Shown one piece after another: positions 34,130-43,251 of a stretch of DNA of 64,000 nt. Below the pieces are notes generated by a model. That model did not search any database. It was not told the origin of the DNA and saw only the letters and a list, made by a program, of their open reading frames with translations. How positions within the stretch are numbered: the stretch's first letter is position 1; each line of letters starts with the position of its first letter. This stretch comes from an uncultured Desulfovibrio sp. (lineage in GTDB: Bacteria; Desulfobacterota; Desulfovibrionia; Desulfovibrionales; Desulfovibrionaceae), in contig NZ_CABSIF010000001.1 in the NCBI RefSeq assembly GCF_902477725.1, forward strand, positions 186,001 to 250,000, in the 5' to 3' direction. The position numbers were made by a program, and so were the translations under genes.

Positions 34130-36396
34130 GCCAAGCCTCCGTTCACCGCAATCACGTCTGCAAACTGATCGTGAATGGCAACACCCGGCGAACCGGTTTT
34201 CATGGCCCCCATGTCTGACGGACAATCGTCCACAAGGTTCTGCACGTTAAAGTCGAGTTTGCGGAACCATGCCTCGTACATGACCAGACAATCTGCAGCA
34301 ACGTTGGTGCTGAGCCGCGCCCGCAGCCGCACCTCGCCGATGCCGTTGAATACCTTGACCATGCCCATATCCCTGATGCCGCGCTCCTGCGCCGCCTTGG
34401 GGTGGATGTAGACATATGGCTCGGGATAGAAGTTTTCCATCCAGTCCAGATTGATAAACTGGGAGTGCAGGCCAAACTGCACATGCGGAGTCAGCAACCG
34501 GAACGGCCCGTTGGCCTTGCGGCCTTCCACAAATTCGGGCAGGGCCTTGAAACCGTTTTTGGCGCAGAGGTCGGACTTGAACTCGTACTTGCCCGAGGGC
34601 GTTTTGAAGGTGCCCTCCGGCCATGCGGCAGAGGATTTGCGTTTGGCCTTGACCGGCCCTTGACGCAGCGTCTCCCAGCTGGGGATGCCAAACAGGTCGT
34701 AAATGCCCTTGTTGCATTCCTTTGCCATCCATTCCTTGCCGTCCACTTCCTGCGGGAAGGTGCACGACCCGGCTTCCTTGCGGTTCATGGCGCGGGAGAG
34801 GGCCGCCGCGATTTCAATGTTCGACCGCGCCTCGTGCATGGGCTTGATGGCCTGCTCGTTGAGCGAAAGCCAGTAGTGCCAGTAAGATACGTTGATCGTC
34901 CATTCCTCAAAAAGCGTTGTCACCGGCAGCACGATGTCGGAATTACGCACGGTTTCCGTAAAGAACTGCTCTACGGAGACAACCATATCCAGCTTTTTGA
35001 AGGCCCGCTCCAGCTTGTTGCGGTCAAAATCCTGCGCAAAGGGATTTTTGCAGGATACCCAGAGCATTTTCAGCTCCGGGTCTTTCGCATCCAGAATTTC
35101 CTGGGCAATCCTGTTGATGTTCAGGGAGCGGTCGGTGTAGGCGGCCTTTTCACCGCCGCCAAAGTCAAATTCGCCCTTTGGACCGCCGCCGCCCACAAAA
35201 CCCCTGGAGCCTGCGGGGCGCTGCTGCGCCATGGCGTGGTAGTTGAACCCCCAGGTTTGCAAATGCCCGTAACGAGCGCCGCCGCCCTCAACGCCCACGT
35301 TGCCGGTCATGGCCACAAAGGCATCCACGGCGCGCACCATGGCCCCGCCGTTGGTGTGGCGCTGCATACCGTAGCCAATCCACACGGTCGCGGGGTGGGC
35401 CGCAGCAAATTCTTCCGTCACCGCGCGGATTTCATGGGCGGGTACGCCAGAAACCTGCGCCGCCCACTCCACGGTGACATTGGCCCGCAAATATGCCGCA
35501 AACTCGTCAAAACCCACGGCCCTGTTTTTGACAAAATCCTGATCCACAAGACCAGAATCCAGCAGATGCCGGGCCATACCGAGCGCAAGGGCCCCATCGC
35601 CGCCCGCGCGCACCTGCCAGTACACATCGCCCTTGGCCGCCGTCTGGGTAAAGATGGGGTCAATAACCACCACCTTGGCGCCCTTCTGCCGGGCCTCGTA
35701 GATGTACTTCATGCTGTGCATGGAACACCACGCCGGGTTTGCGCCCCACACGATGATGTACTTGGCCTTGACCATGTCTTCCGGGTCGTTGCACCACATG
35801 TCGCCGAAGTCGTAGTTCTGGGCGTCAATGCCCGCAGGCCAGCAGGGCGTGCCCACAAAGCGGCTGGTGTAGCCGAGGGAAGACATCATGCCTTCCACAC
35901 CGTAGTTGGTGATGCCGAAATTGCCGGAATACTTGGTAAGGCCCAGCCCCAGCAAGTTGCCGTCCTTTTTCTTCAACTCCAGAATCTTGTCCGAAATCCG
36001 GTCCATGGCCTCGTCCCAACTGATTCTGCGCCAGTTGCCCGAGCCACGGCCCTCCTGAATCATGGGATACTTGATGCGGTCAGGGCTGTAGACCCGCCGG
36101 GGGTAGGAATAGCCCTTTACGCACAAGGCCCCCTGTGTGAAGGAGGATTCCGGCGCGCCCTCCACAAACTGCACGATGCCGTCCTTGACGTAGGTCTTTA
36201 TGCTGCATGTATCGTAGCAGTTGCGGGGGCAGGCGTTGCGAAACACCTGATAGGCCGAGGGGTCAAAGGGTTTTGCCTCGCTGCGCGCAGGCAGAAGCAG
36301 CGAACCGGAAACGCCGCCAAGCGCGCCCGCAGCCCCGGTCGCCAGCAATCCTTTAAGGAAGCCGCGCCGTTCTTTTGAGCAATCAGATTTATGCAT
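34126..36396 (-). CDS. DMSO-reductase-family molybdopterin catalytic subunit
   Basis: A 756-residue molybdopterin oxidoreductase. ATG 36396 follows AAGGAG. The N-terminus has a twin-arginine signal (ERRGFLKGLLATG). An iron-sulfur motif C-x3-C-x3-C (ACPRNCYDTC) with a distant cysteine in GALCVKG binds one [4Fe-4S] cluster as in DmsA. Later segments such as YIIVWGANP and VVVIDPIFTQTA bind the bis-MGD cofactor. By eye, the position of the DmsA molybdenum serine (GDYS) aligns with a cysteine here (GTPC), so a sulfur- or other-substrate reductase is as likely as a true DMSO reductase. Its chaperone gene overlaps upstream. Confidence 0.88.
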   Translation of the reverse strand: MHKSDCSKERRGFLKGLLATGAAGALGGVSGSLLLPARSEAKPFDPSAYQVFRNACPRNCYDTCSIKTYVKDGIVQFVEGAPESSFTQGALCVKGYSYPRRVYSPDRIKYPMIQEGRGSGNWRRISWDEAMDRISDKILELKKKDGNLLGLGLTKYSGNFGITNYGVEGMMSSLGYTSRFVGTPCWPAGIDAQNYDFGDMWCNDPEDMVKAKYIIVWGANPAWCSMHSMKYIYEARQKGAKVVVIDPIFTQTAAKGDVYWQVRAGGDGALALGMARHLLDSGLVDQDFVKNRAVGFDEFAAYLRANVTVEWAAQVSGVPAHEIRAVTEEFAAAHPATVWIGYGMQRHTNGGAMVRAVDAFVAMTGNVGVEGGGARYGHLQTWGFNYHAMAQQRPAGSRGFVGGGGPKGEFDFGGGEKAAYTDRSLNINRIAQEILDAKDPELKMLWVSCKNPFAQDFDRNKLERAFKKLDMVVSVEQFFTETVRNSDIVLPVTTLFEEWTINVSYWHYWLSLNEQAIKPMHEARSNIEIAAALSRAMNRKEAGSCTFPQEVDGKEWMAKECNKGIYDLFGIPSWETLRQGPVKAKRKSSAAWPEGTFKTPSGKYEFKSDLCAKNGFKALPEFVEGRKANGPFRLLTPHVQFGLHSQFINLDWMENFYPEPYVYIHPKAAQERGIRDMGMVKVFNGIGEVRLRARLSTNVAADCLVMYEAWFRKLDFNVQNLVDDCPSDMGAMKTGSPGVAIHDQFADVIAVNGGLA

Positions 36397-36952
36397 ACAT
36401 ACTCCTTTGCGTGCAATGACACAGCCAATATTCAAGGCAGCGCAGGGCCGCCTGTATTGCGGGCGTGGGCGCGTCCGCCTTGCGTGCCCTCTCCACAAAT
36501 GCGGGGAGCCACCGCGCCATGTGCTCATCCACAAGCCAGGCAAGGGCTTCGCGGGCATGGGCGCGCAAGTGCTCATCGCGCTCGGGGCGCAGCAGCAAGG
36601 TCAGCATTATCCAGACCTCCAACTCGCAGGCGATAAAGTCGTCCGGCTGGCCCTCCGGCGCGGCAAGGCCAAGGGCTTGCAGCATTTCACGCATGTCTGC
36701 CGCGGCATTGCCCATGAGCCGGGGTTCCGCCTCCAGGTACACCGAGGCGTAGGGCGGCGCGGGCACGGCCTGCGGCCCCACAAACAGCCGGTTAAAGGCA
36801 TATTCTTCCGCCTGCCAGTTTATGCTGTCAGGCAATGTTTCCACGGGCGCAAAGTGTGTGGCCGCAGCAGCCAGAGTGTCAGCATCCTTGCTGTTGAAAA
36901 AGTCGCGCAAGGCCTGAGCCATAGTCTGCATTTCCGCTAATGATGGGAACAT
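36389..36952 (-). CDS. TorD/DmsD-family molybdoenzyme chaperone
   Basis: A 187-residue, all-helical cytoplasmic protein with the family segment YNRLF-like (EEYAFNRLFVGP), the P-A-P-P-Y-A-S-V-Y motif and acidic helices. It should bind the Tat signal of the catalytic subunit and hold it until the cofactor is inserted. ATG 36952 has GGAGG upstream. Its 3' end overlaps the catalytic-subunit start by 8 bases, and it is the first gene of the operon. Confidence 0.85.
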   Translation of the reverse strand: MFPSLAEMQTMAQALRDFFNSKDADTLAAAATHFAPVETLPDSINWQAEEYAFNRLFVGPQAVPAPPYASVYLEAEPRLMGNAAADMREMLQALGLAAPEGQPDDFIACELEVWIMLTLLLRPERDEHLRAHAREALAWLVDEHMARWLPAFVERARKADAPTPAIQAALRCLEYWLCHCTQRSMYA

Positions 36953-36992
36953 TCAAGCCTCCGGGCAGGACGCCCCACGCGGGGCATCACGA

Positions 36993-37017
36993 GCATTTTG
37001 ATACGTTATTAAAATGC
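36993..37017 (-). promoter_or_regulatory. Inverted repeat GCATTTT-N11-AAAATGC before the chaperone gene
   Basis: Two 7-base arms (36993-36999 and 37011-37017) flank an AT-rich 11-base spacer, 41 bases before the operon's first ATG. It may be an operator or overlap a promoter. Confidence 0.4.
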
Positions 37018-37078
37018 CCGCTCTGTGTGCAGTGCGCCAGAGTGAATGTTTGGTGAGAGATCAGGTATACAGCCGTAC

Positions 37079-37090
37079 CCGATTAATCGG
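37079..37090. promoter_or_regulatory. Perfect palindrome CCGATTAATCGG between regulator and operon
   Basis: A 12-base perfect palindrome lies in the 211-base gap between the LuxR-type gene and the chaperone gene. It is a candidate binding site for that regulator. Confidence 0.4.
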
Positions 37091-37163
37091 AATTGGGTAG
37101 TAAGGGGGAAACGAAGAAGCGAAGTGAAGAGACGGCGAGCTACGGATGCAATCCGGCAGAGCC

Positions 37164-38588
37164 TCAAGTCTGACTGGTAATCAGGTACATGGCAAGCTGG
37201 GTATCGTGCCCGCGCACGCCAAGTTTGCGCCGGATGTTTCTGCGGTGGGTCTGCACTGTCTCCGGCGAAATGCGCAGGATGGCGGCAATCTCCTTGGTCG
37301 TGCGCCCGGTCTGGATCCACTGGCAGATTTTGAGCTCGGCAAGGGTCAGCTTGCTCAGCCCCTTGTCCTTAACCATCTGCTCCTGCGCGGAGCCTGAGCC
37401 GCCAAGGATGCGCTCAAGCTGCTCGCGTGCAAGCTCGATTCCCTGCTTGCGGGCCGCAGCATCCTGCTCCCGGCCCAGTTCCGCCAGGGCGGGCCACAGG
37501 AAGTTGCGCACGTTTTCCGCCAGTTCATCGCTCTGCTGGCAGCGCTCTTCCTCAACATGGCGCAGCACGTTGCGCAGGGTGATGTTCAGCTCTTCAAGGC
37601 GCTGCTTTTCCTGCTGAAGATCCTGCGTTTGCCGCTGCACGGCGTCTTCGAGCATTTCCCTGTGCAGCACGTGCGGCGTTATGTTGGTCAGCAGCAGCAA
37701 AAAGTCGCCGGAGCTTGCCATGCTCAGGTCGCCCAGCGAAGCCATGGAAAGCCGGAACACCAGGCCATTGCCGAAGGGGGAAATCTCGACAGTCTGCCCA
37801 ACCTTGTAGCGGGCGAAGAATGTCCTGGCGTCTGCTTCTTCCAGGCCGAGCGCATCCCAGATGTATTTGCCTTCAAGGTTCTCGCCCGCGTACTGCCGCA
37901 AGGAGCGGTTGGCGGTGACTATGTGGCAGGCGGAATCCATGACCAGCACGCCGTCGGACGTGGCGTTGAATATATTCTCAAAACGGCACTTTTCCACGGT
38001 CAGCAGGCGGAACAGATCATCCTGATCAAAGGTGTGGGCACTCTGGGCGGCCTGCATGCAGGTTTCCATCCACACTATCTCAAAAGCCTGACTGTAAATC
38101 TCCACCAGCCGGGCGGCCAGAGCCGCTGCACGTTCCGTGACCTCTGGCGAAAGGCGCGGCAAGGCCTCAAGGGCATCCTGCACCGACAGGGTAAACGTCT
38201 TGTAGCAGCCCAGAAACATGCTGCCGGTGATGCCCCGCCTCAGATGACGCAGACCCGAACTTTTCAGCGCATCGGCCCAGCCGTCGGCATTGGTGCGCAG
38301 CATCTCGAAGGTGGGCGGGGTGTCGCGGTCGGCATGGCCTTTCACCGCGTCCAGCAGCCCGTCGCAGGAGGTCATGCAGTCTTCCCGCCGGGCAGTGGTA
38401 AAGGACAGATAGCCCGCAGCCTTCATACGTAGTGTCCATTGCCCGAGGAAGACTTCGGCGCAGTCGTCAAAGTGGTTCACCGCTCCAAGCGCGCACTGCC
38501 ACTCCTCGCAGCTCAGGTCAAAAAGACCGGAAGACGGGCTCTGCTCCGCAGGGTGGGATGTATGACTTTGGGAAATCGCTTTTGACAT
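37164..38588 (-). CDS. PAS-containing LuxR-family regulator
   Basis: A 474-residue cytoplasmic regulator. ATG 38588 has AAGG upstream; the much longer open frame runs back through a tRNA gene and cannot be translated. Residues about 1-190 form an unassigned helical domain, about 200-310 a PAS domain (FNATSDGVLVMDSACHIVTANRS), about 320-400 a coiled coil. The C-terminal LuxR helix-turn-helix (TTKEIAAILRISPETVQTH) binds DNA. It lies directly upstream of the chaperone-molybdoenzyme operon in the same direction, so it probably controls that operon. The signal is unknown. There is no receiver domain. Confidence 0.85.
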   Translation of the reverse strand: MSKAISQSHTSHPAEQSPSSGLFDLSCEEWQCALGAVNHFDDCAEVFLGQWTLRMKAAGYLSFTTARREDCMTSCDGLLDAVKGHADRDTPPTFEMLRTNADGWADALKSSGLRHLRRGITGSMFLGCYKTFTLSVQDALEALPRLSPEVTERAAALAARLVEIYSQAFEIVWMETCMQAAQSAHTFDQDDLFRLLTVEKCRFENIFNATSDGVLVMDSACHIVTANRSLRQYAGENLEGKYIWDALGLEEADARTFFARYKVGQTVEISPFGNGLVFRLSMASLGDLSMASSGDFLLLLTNITPHVLHREMLEDAVQRQTQDLQQEKQRLEELNITLRNVLRHVEEERCQQSDELAENVRNFLWPALAELGREQDAAARKQGIELAREQLERILGGSGSAQEQMVKDKGLSKLTLAELKICQWIQTGRTTKEIAAILRISPETVQTHRRNIRRKLGVRGHDTQLAMYLITSQT

Positions 38589-38963
38589 GACTGCCTTAAC
38601 GCCCATGGGGATTGCAAAAAGGGCTGCGCGGGATTCAGGGCAAGGACGGGTTACGGGCGTGGTTCTGGAGCGGGATGCGTAACGAATAACGGGAACGGCA
38701 CACTTACAAAAATGTGACGCACAATCACTCTTTCTGTCAAGAGCGTGAAAGGCCAGCGCGCGCGTGACAGACAAAAGGCTTGCAATAAAAGCAGTTATGG
38801 GCGCTCCCGCCCGAATGCATGGCAGGAAGGGATGGGCATAAGGGGCGCAGGGAGCACTTATATAAAATCTGCCCCCACAGATAAGGGGCCAAGAAGGGGC
38901 CAGAGAATCATATAAACAGAAAAAGGACTCATGCAGATCATGCATAAGTCCTTGAAATCTATA
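38589..38963. other. Region between the LuxR-type gene and tRNA-Phe
   Basis: It contains the tRNA terminator at its right end and presumably the regulator's promoter. No gene is supportable; open frames here are extensions of the neighbours. Confidence 0.6.
38920..38953 (-). terminator. Terminator of tRNA-Phe
   Basis: On the minus strand a 12-bp stem with one mismatch (38942-38953 with 38923-38934, 7-base loop) is followed by TTTTT and begins 10 bases past the tRNA. Confidence 0.75.
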
Positions 38964-39039
38964 TGGTGCCGAGGGACAGAATTGAACTGCCGACACGGGG
39001 ATTTTCAGTCCCCTGCTCTACCAACTGAGCTACCTCGGC
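38964..39039 (-). tRNA. tRNA-Phe (anticodon GAA)
   Basis: Read on the minus strand, acceptor arms GCCGAGG and CCTCGGC pair perfectly. The D arm (GCTCAGTTGGTAGAGC), anticodon loop CTGAAAA and T arm (GTTCAATTC) are normal, and CCA is encoded. Length is 76 bases. The anticodon GAA reads Phe codons. Confidence 0.97.
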
Positions 39040-39091
39040 CCATTAGGGCTTGCCGCCAGAGCGTTTGCTCTTTCACAGCGGCTGGAAAAGT

Positions 39092-39120
39092 CTTCTATCT
39101 ACTTGCGCTGACTTTGGCAA
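39092..39120 (-). promoter_or_regulatory. Candidate sigma-70 promoter of tRNA-Phe
   Basis: On the minus strand, TTGCCA (39115-39120), a 17-base spacer and TAGAAG (39092-39097) lie about 55 bases ahead of the tRNA. Confidence 0.5.
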
Positions 39121-39212
39121 GCTTTTTTTTAAGAATTTTGTACAACGGCTTGAAATATGGCTTTCTTCCGGCCATACTTTCCCCCGTCAACAGATCAAAT
39201 CAAGGATTTATC

Positions 39213-40607
39213 GTGCCTTTTCACAGCCCCATACCCCCAACCTTGCGGGATCTCGATGCCCTGCGCAACATTGGCGTCAGGCGCGTCATCATGCAGGCCC
39301 TTGTTACCGGCGGCGTCACTGGCGCCGTTATCGGCCTTTTCCGCCTTGCTTACGACCACATCAACGCCGCGCTTGTACACACCATACGCCAGCACGACCT
39401 TTATGATCCTGTTGTGGCTGCCTGGATTTTCGGCGGTTTGGCGATCTTGGCCCTGCTGGCCCTGCTGGCCCTGCGCCTTGAACCCCTTGTGAGCGGCAGC
39501 GGCATTCCGCAGGTGGAACTGATGGTGCGCGGACAGATGCGCATGAGCTGGCTGCGCGTGCTGCTGTGCAAGTTTGCCGGAACCCTCGTTTCCCTCAGTG
39601 GCGGCCTGTCCGTGGGCCGCGAGGGGCCTTCCATCATGATGGGCGCTGCCGTGGGGGCTGGCGTGGGGCACCTGTGGGGCGAGCGCAGCGGGCAGAGCCT
39701 GCCGCGTTACCTTGTGGGGGGCAGCGTTGCCGGGCTTGCCGCCGCCTTTGGTGCGCCAATGGCGGGCATGTTCTTTGCTTTTGAAGAAATGAAAACCATC
39801 CTCAGCGCCCCCATGTTGCTGTTTACAGGCGTGTGCGCCCTTGCCGCGTGGTTTGTGGTGCAGGTTCTGCTTGGATTCGGCCTGGTGTTCCCCTTTGCGC
39901 AACAGCCCTTCATCCACTGGACGCAGTGGTGGATCATCCCCGTAGTCGGCGTAGCCATGGGCGTTCTGGGCGCTTTTTATAATCTGATATTGCTGCGGCT
40001 CACCCTTTGGGCCGACCACAGCCCCCTGATGCCCCGCCCCTTGCGCGTGCTCCTGCCCTTTATGCTGGCTGGCGCGCTGCTTTACCTCTGCCCGCAGGTG
40101 CTTGTGGGCATTGGCTTCAGCACCTTGCAGCTTGAGAGCCTGCCCCTGCCCTTGCTGGGCCTGTTTGGCCTGCTGGCGGTAAAGATGGCCTTTTCATGGA
40201 TAAGCTTTGCCTCCGGCGTTTCCGGCGGCCTGCTGATGCCAGTGCTGCTCATGGGTTCCATTGGCGGGGCATGCATGGCCTCGGGCCTGCAATCTGCCGG
40301 AGTTATCAGCCCGGAGCAGACCGCCACTGTGCTGACCCTTGGCATGACAGGCCTTTTTGCCGGTTCTGTGCGCGCGCCGCTGACCGGCGCATTTTTGCTG
40401 CTTGAAATGACAGGATCGTTCCATAACATTCCCACGGTGGTGCTCACGGCTTATATTGCCGCCTTCACCGCCAATGCCTTGCGCTCCGAGCCTGTGTACG
40501 ACAGCCTGCGCGCCCGCTGCCTTGATCTGGCTGGCGCGGCAGCCCCCAGCGACAAAAATGGCAATGATACCGATGCGTCAGGCAGCGCAACACAACTGCA
40601 AAAATGA
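39213..40607 (+). CDS. ClC-family chloride/proton antiporter
   Basis: A 464-residue membrane protein. GTG 39213 follows AAGGA; the longer frame runs back through the tRNA-Phe gene and is not real. The three ClC signatures are present: GSGIPQVE, GREGPS with the gating glutamate, and GVSGGLLMP. The proton-path glutamate is present in APMAGMFFAFEE, which favours a Cl-/H+ exchanger over a channel. No C-terminal CBS domains are present. It would act in the inner membrane, possibly in acid resistance. Confidence 0.92.
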   Translation: MPFHSPIPPTLRDLDALRNIGVRRVIMQALVTGGVTGAVIGLFRLAYDHINAALVHTIRQHDLYDPVVAAWIFGGLAILALLALLALRLEPLVSGSGIPQVELMVRGQMRMSWLRVLLCKFAGTLVSLSGGLSVGREGPSIMMGAAVGAGVGHLWGERSGQSLPRYLVGGSVAGLAAAFGAPMAGMFFAFEEMKTILSAPMLLFTGVCALAAWFVVQVLLGFGLVFPFAQQPFIHWTQWWIIPVVGVAMGVLGAFYNLILLRLTLWADHSPLMPRPLRVLLPFMLAGALLYLCPQVLVGIGFSTLQLESLPLPLLGLFGLLAVKMAFSWISFASGVSGGLLMPVLLMGSIGGACMASGLQSAGVISPEQTATVLTLGMTGLFAGSVRAPLTGAFLLLEMTGSFHNIPTVVLTAYIAAFTANALRSEPVYDSLRARCLDLAGAAAPSDKNGNDTDASGSATQLQK

Positions 40608-40755
40608 AAGGTCGTGCAAAAGGCGCACGATGCCGCAAAAATTTTATCCATATAACCACTTGTTATATTTGAATTTTTAAAAAAATGCTTGCGTTTTGGA
40701 ATTGGAGTGTCTATGTTCACCAATTGCAAAACCAACCGCGCCCCATGGAGTAGGT

Positions 40756-42021
40756 ATGACCCGTAAAGACCGCACAGAAGGCATATACAGCCGCCGAGAA
40801 GTACTGGACGAAAGTGAGCGTCGTCAGTACTGCCTTATTCAGCTCAAAGATTTGCTCTCCTACGCATACCGCTATTCAGAAGACGTTAAAAAACGCTTCG
40901 ACCGTGCGCAGTTCAATGTGGAGAAATTCAAAACACTTACCGATATAAAGCACATTCCCATCCTGAAGAAGAAAGAACTTATCTTCCTTCAGTCCATGGG
41001 GCCGCGCCTGGGCGGTCTGCTGACCAAGGATATCGGCGAGCTCAAGCGCATCTTTTTGTCGCCTGGGCCCATCTTCGATCCCGAAGACCGTGGAGAAGAC
41101 TACTGGGGTTACACCGAAGCCTTCTATTCCGTTGGCTTCCGCCCCGGCGACGCCGTGCAGAACACGTTCAACTACCAGTTGACGCCCGCTGGCCTCATGT
41201 TTGAAGAGCCGCTGCGCAACCTGGGCTGCGCGGTTATTCCCGCTGGCCCCACAGACGCCGCCACCCAGCTCGACATCATGCAGAAGCTGCGCGTCTCCGG
41301 CTATGTGGGCACGCCCAGCTTTCTCATGCACCTTGCGCAAAAGGCCGAAGAAAAAGGCCTCAACCTGCGCAAGGATCTTTTCCTTGAAGTGGCCTTTGTC
41401 ACCGGCGAGCGCCTGTCTGAAAAGATGCGCTCCCAGATGGAAAAGAAGTACGACCTCGTCATGCGTCAGGGCTACGGCACCGCCGACGTGGGCTGCATCG
41501 GCTACGAATGCTTCCACAAAACCGGCCTGCACATTGCCAACCGCTGCTACGTGGAAATCTGCCATCCTGACACGGGCATCCCGCTGAAGGACGGCGAAGT
41601 GGGCGAAATCGTGGTGACGGCCTTCAACAAGACCTACCCGCTCATCCGCCTTGCCACGGGCGACCTTTCATACATCGACCGCAGCCCCTGCGCCTGCGGC
41701 CGCACCAGCCCGCGCCTTGGCAGCATTGTGGGCCGCGTGGACACCACCGCCCGCATCATGGGCATGTTTGTGTACCCGCATCAGGTTGAACAGGTCATGA
41801 GCCGCTTTGAAGAAATCAAACGTTGGCAGATCGAAGTCACCAACCCCGGCGGCATCGACGAAATGACCCTGTTTGTGGAAACCAGCGGCTTCAAGCGCGA
41901 AGAAGAGCTGCTGCACCAGTTCCGCGAAAAGATCAAACTGCGCCCCGAACTGCGCGTGCTGGCTCCCGGCAGCCTGCCCCCGCAGATCAGACCCATCGAA
42001 GACAAGCGTCACTGGGATTAA
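40756..42021 (+). CDS. Phenylacetate-CoA-ligase-like AMP-forming enzyme
   Basis: A 421-residue protein of the PaaK-type adenylate-forming family. ATG 40756 has GGAG upstream. Typical segments are RQGYGTADVG (AMP/acyl site), RLATGDLS with the ATP-binding aspartate, and the cysteine-containing CACGRTSPRLGSIVGR, followed by the mobile C-terminal domain (MFVYPHQVEQVM). It would activate an aryl or acyl acid to its CoA thioester. It stands alone with its own terminator, so no aromatic pathway is suggested by context. In anaerobes such enzymes often salvage aryl acids from amino-acid breakdown; that is inference. Confidence 0.85.
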   Translation: MTRKDRTEGIYSRREVLDESERRQYCLIQLKDLLSYAYRYSEDVKKRFDRAQFNVEKFKTLTDIKHIPILKKKELIFLQSMGPRLGGLLTKDIGELKRIFLSPGPIFDPEDRGEDYWGYTEAFYSVGFRPGDAVQNTFNYQLTPAGLMFEEPLRNLGCAVIPAGPTDAATQLDIMQKLRVSGYVGTPSFLMHLAQKAEEKGLNLRKDLFLEVAFVTGERLSEKMRSQMEKKYDLVMRQGYGTADVGCIGYECFHKTGLHIANRCYVEICHPDTGIPLKDGEVGEIVVTAFNKTYPLIRLATGDLSYIDRSPCACGRTSPRLGSIVGRVDTTARIMGMFVYPHQVEQVMSRFEEIKRWQIEVTNPGGIDEMTLFVETSGFKREEELLHQFREKIKLRPELRVLAPGSLPPQIRPIEDKRHWD

Positions 42022-42037
42022 CCCGCAGATATACGCA

Positions 42038-42069
42038 ACAAGCCCGGCCAAAAGCCGGGCTTGTTTTTT
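42038..42069 (+). terminator. Rho-independent terminator after the CoA-ligase-like gene
   Basis: An 11-bp perfect stem (ACAAGCCCGGC at 42038-42048 with 42054-42064), 5-base loop and TTTTTT. Confidence 0.9.
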
Positions 42070-42146
42070 GCAATTCTAAAAGAACCGCAAGCGGCGTGGA
42101 AAAGAAGCAAACCACTTTTTCCACACTGCAATTTTTACGGTTTACT

Positions 42147-42644
42147 TTACGCATCAAGTCCAAGCGTCATATCAAACCACTGCGCTCCGCCATGACTTGA
42201 TTTCGAAATTCCATCATTCACAAAACCAAAGCATTCGTAGTAGCGAATCAGTCGCTCTTTGCACGTCAGTATGACTTTCTTTTTGCCTAACTTTTTAGCT
42301 GTTTGCACAAAATTCTTCATGAGCTGGGAGGCAATGCCTTGCTTCCGAAATTCTGGAATCACAGCCAGCCCGAAAACAGTTAGGTTTTCACCAGTCTTAT
42401 TGTGGTGAGACGTGCTATAAAAAAGTTCATCGTATATGACGGGGCTATCGGTAGCGCATCCATTAATATACCCCACCAGTCTACCGCCGACTTCAGCCAC
42501 TAGAAAAGACTCAGGAAAAGCCGCAATCCTTTCCTTAAAGGATGCCCGTGAGGCGGCTTCAGCCGCAGGAAAGCACACGGATTCTATTTCAGCTATACTC
42601 TCCAAATCATCCTGGCGAACACTTCTTACTGTGAATTCTTGCAT
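42147..42644 (-). CDS. GNAT-family N-acetyltransferase
   Basis: A 165-residue acetyltransferase. The acetyl-CoA binding motif is in FRKQGIASQLM (pattern R/Q-x-x-G-x-A), preceded by the strand LTVFGLAVIPE, and the YYECFGFVNDG C-terminal element is typical. The overall plan resembles the arylalkylamine-acetyltransferase-like branch. The substrate is unknown. It is the last gene on the minus strand of the AT-rich island, 125 bases past the small exported proteins, and may be co-transcribed with them. Its ribosome site is weak. Confidence 0.82.
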   Translation of the reverse strand: MQEFTVRSVRQDDLESIAEIESVCFPAAEAASRASFKERIAAFPESFLVAEVGGRLVGYINGCATDSPVIYDELFYSTSHHNKTGENLTVFGLAVIPEFRKQGIASQLMKNFVQTAKKLGKKKVILTCKERLIRYYECFGFVNDGISKSSHGGAQWFDMTLGLDA

Positions 42645-42769
42645 GCAGTTTACTCTTTACTGGTGATTTTGCTGGCTTGCCCCTGTCTCTAGTCGATCAT
42701 GCTTTGTACCAAGTTGATTTCAGCCTGAGAGCACATAGCAAGACTCCGCCAACCAAGTATCACAACGAA

Positions 42770-43240
42770 TCAATACACAGGCGCGCGACGATTGAATCCA
42801 ATGTTACGCTCTACCTTACTGATACACATACGACCCTTATTTTTTTCCACATAAACCACAACGTAAGGTGCGTATTCTTTGCGATAGCTCATACTCACAG
42901 GCACAAGACTGAGACTCTCGTTTACGGAAATTGATTTACCAACCATCAGGTTTTCCAGATCTTTTCGTCCAACGTCTTGCCCCTTCAGATAGTAATCAGC
43001 ATCATCCCCGCCTACTCCCCTCTTATAGTCAAACTGAACTCGCTTGGCTGTACATCTGCACACGTATTTAAATATGGCTTGATCAAAAACAGGAAGATCG
43101 TCTGTCGCCAGCGATTGCTTCAGATACCATTTATAAAAGTCCCGTACAAAAGACTCCACGTCTTGCGCGTACGCAACTTGTGGACTGGCTTGCAGCAAGC
43201 TCATGATTATAAATAGGCAGATAAGAAGAATCTTTTTCAT
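42770..43240 (-). CDS. Small exported protein, cassette 1, type A (putative immunity protein)
   Basis: A 156-residue protein with a Sec signal peptide (ends near VAYAQD). The mature part opens with DVESFVRDFYKWYL, a F-x-x-x-F-Y-x-W-Y pattern like DUF3828-type domains. A C-R-C pair (KYVCRCTAKR) is kept in all three type A copies. It ends in a YVVVYVEK strand and a basic tail. The ATG follows AGGGAAT 11 bases after the type B stop, so the pair is co-translated. As a periplasmic protein downstream of a peptidoglycan-amidase Rhs, an immunity role is inferred; no function is shown by sequence alone. Confidence 0.75.
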   Translation of the reverse strand: MKKILLICLFIIMSLLQASPQVAYAQDVESFVRDFYKWYLKQSLATDDLPVFDQAIFKYVCRCTAKRVQFDYKRGVGGDDADYYLKGQDVGRKDLENLMVGKSISVNESLSLVPVSMSYRKEYAPYVVVYVEKNKGRMCISKVERNIGFNRRAPVY

Positions 43241-43251
43241 ATGTATTCCCT

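Noticed and set aside
38589..38996. 136-residue N-terminal extension of the LuxR-type regulator
   Set aside because: It also crosses the tRNA and its terminator, and lacks a ribosome site; ATG 38588 is adequate.
38964..39039. tRNA-Phe as an attachment site of an integrated element
   Set aside because: No integrase, no repeated tRNA 3' end and normal chromosomal genes on both sides.
38931..39212. N-terminal extension of the ClC gene
   Set aside because: The extension reads through the tRNA-Phe gene; GTG 39213 has a good ribosome site and fits the family.
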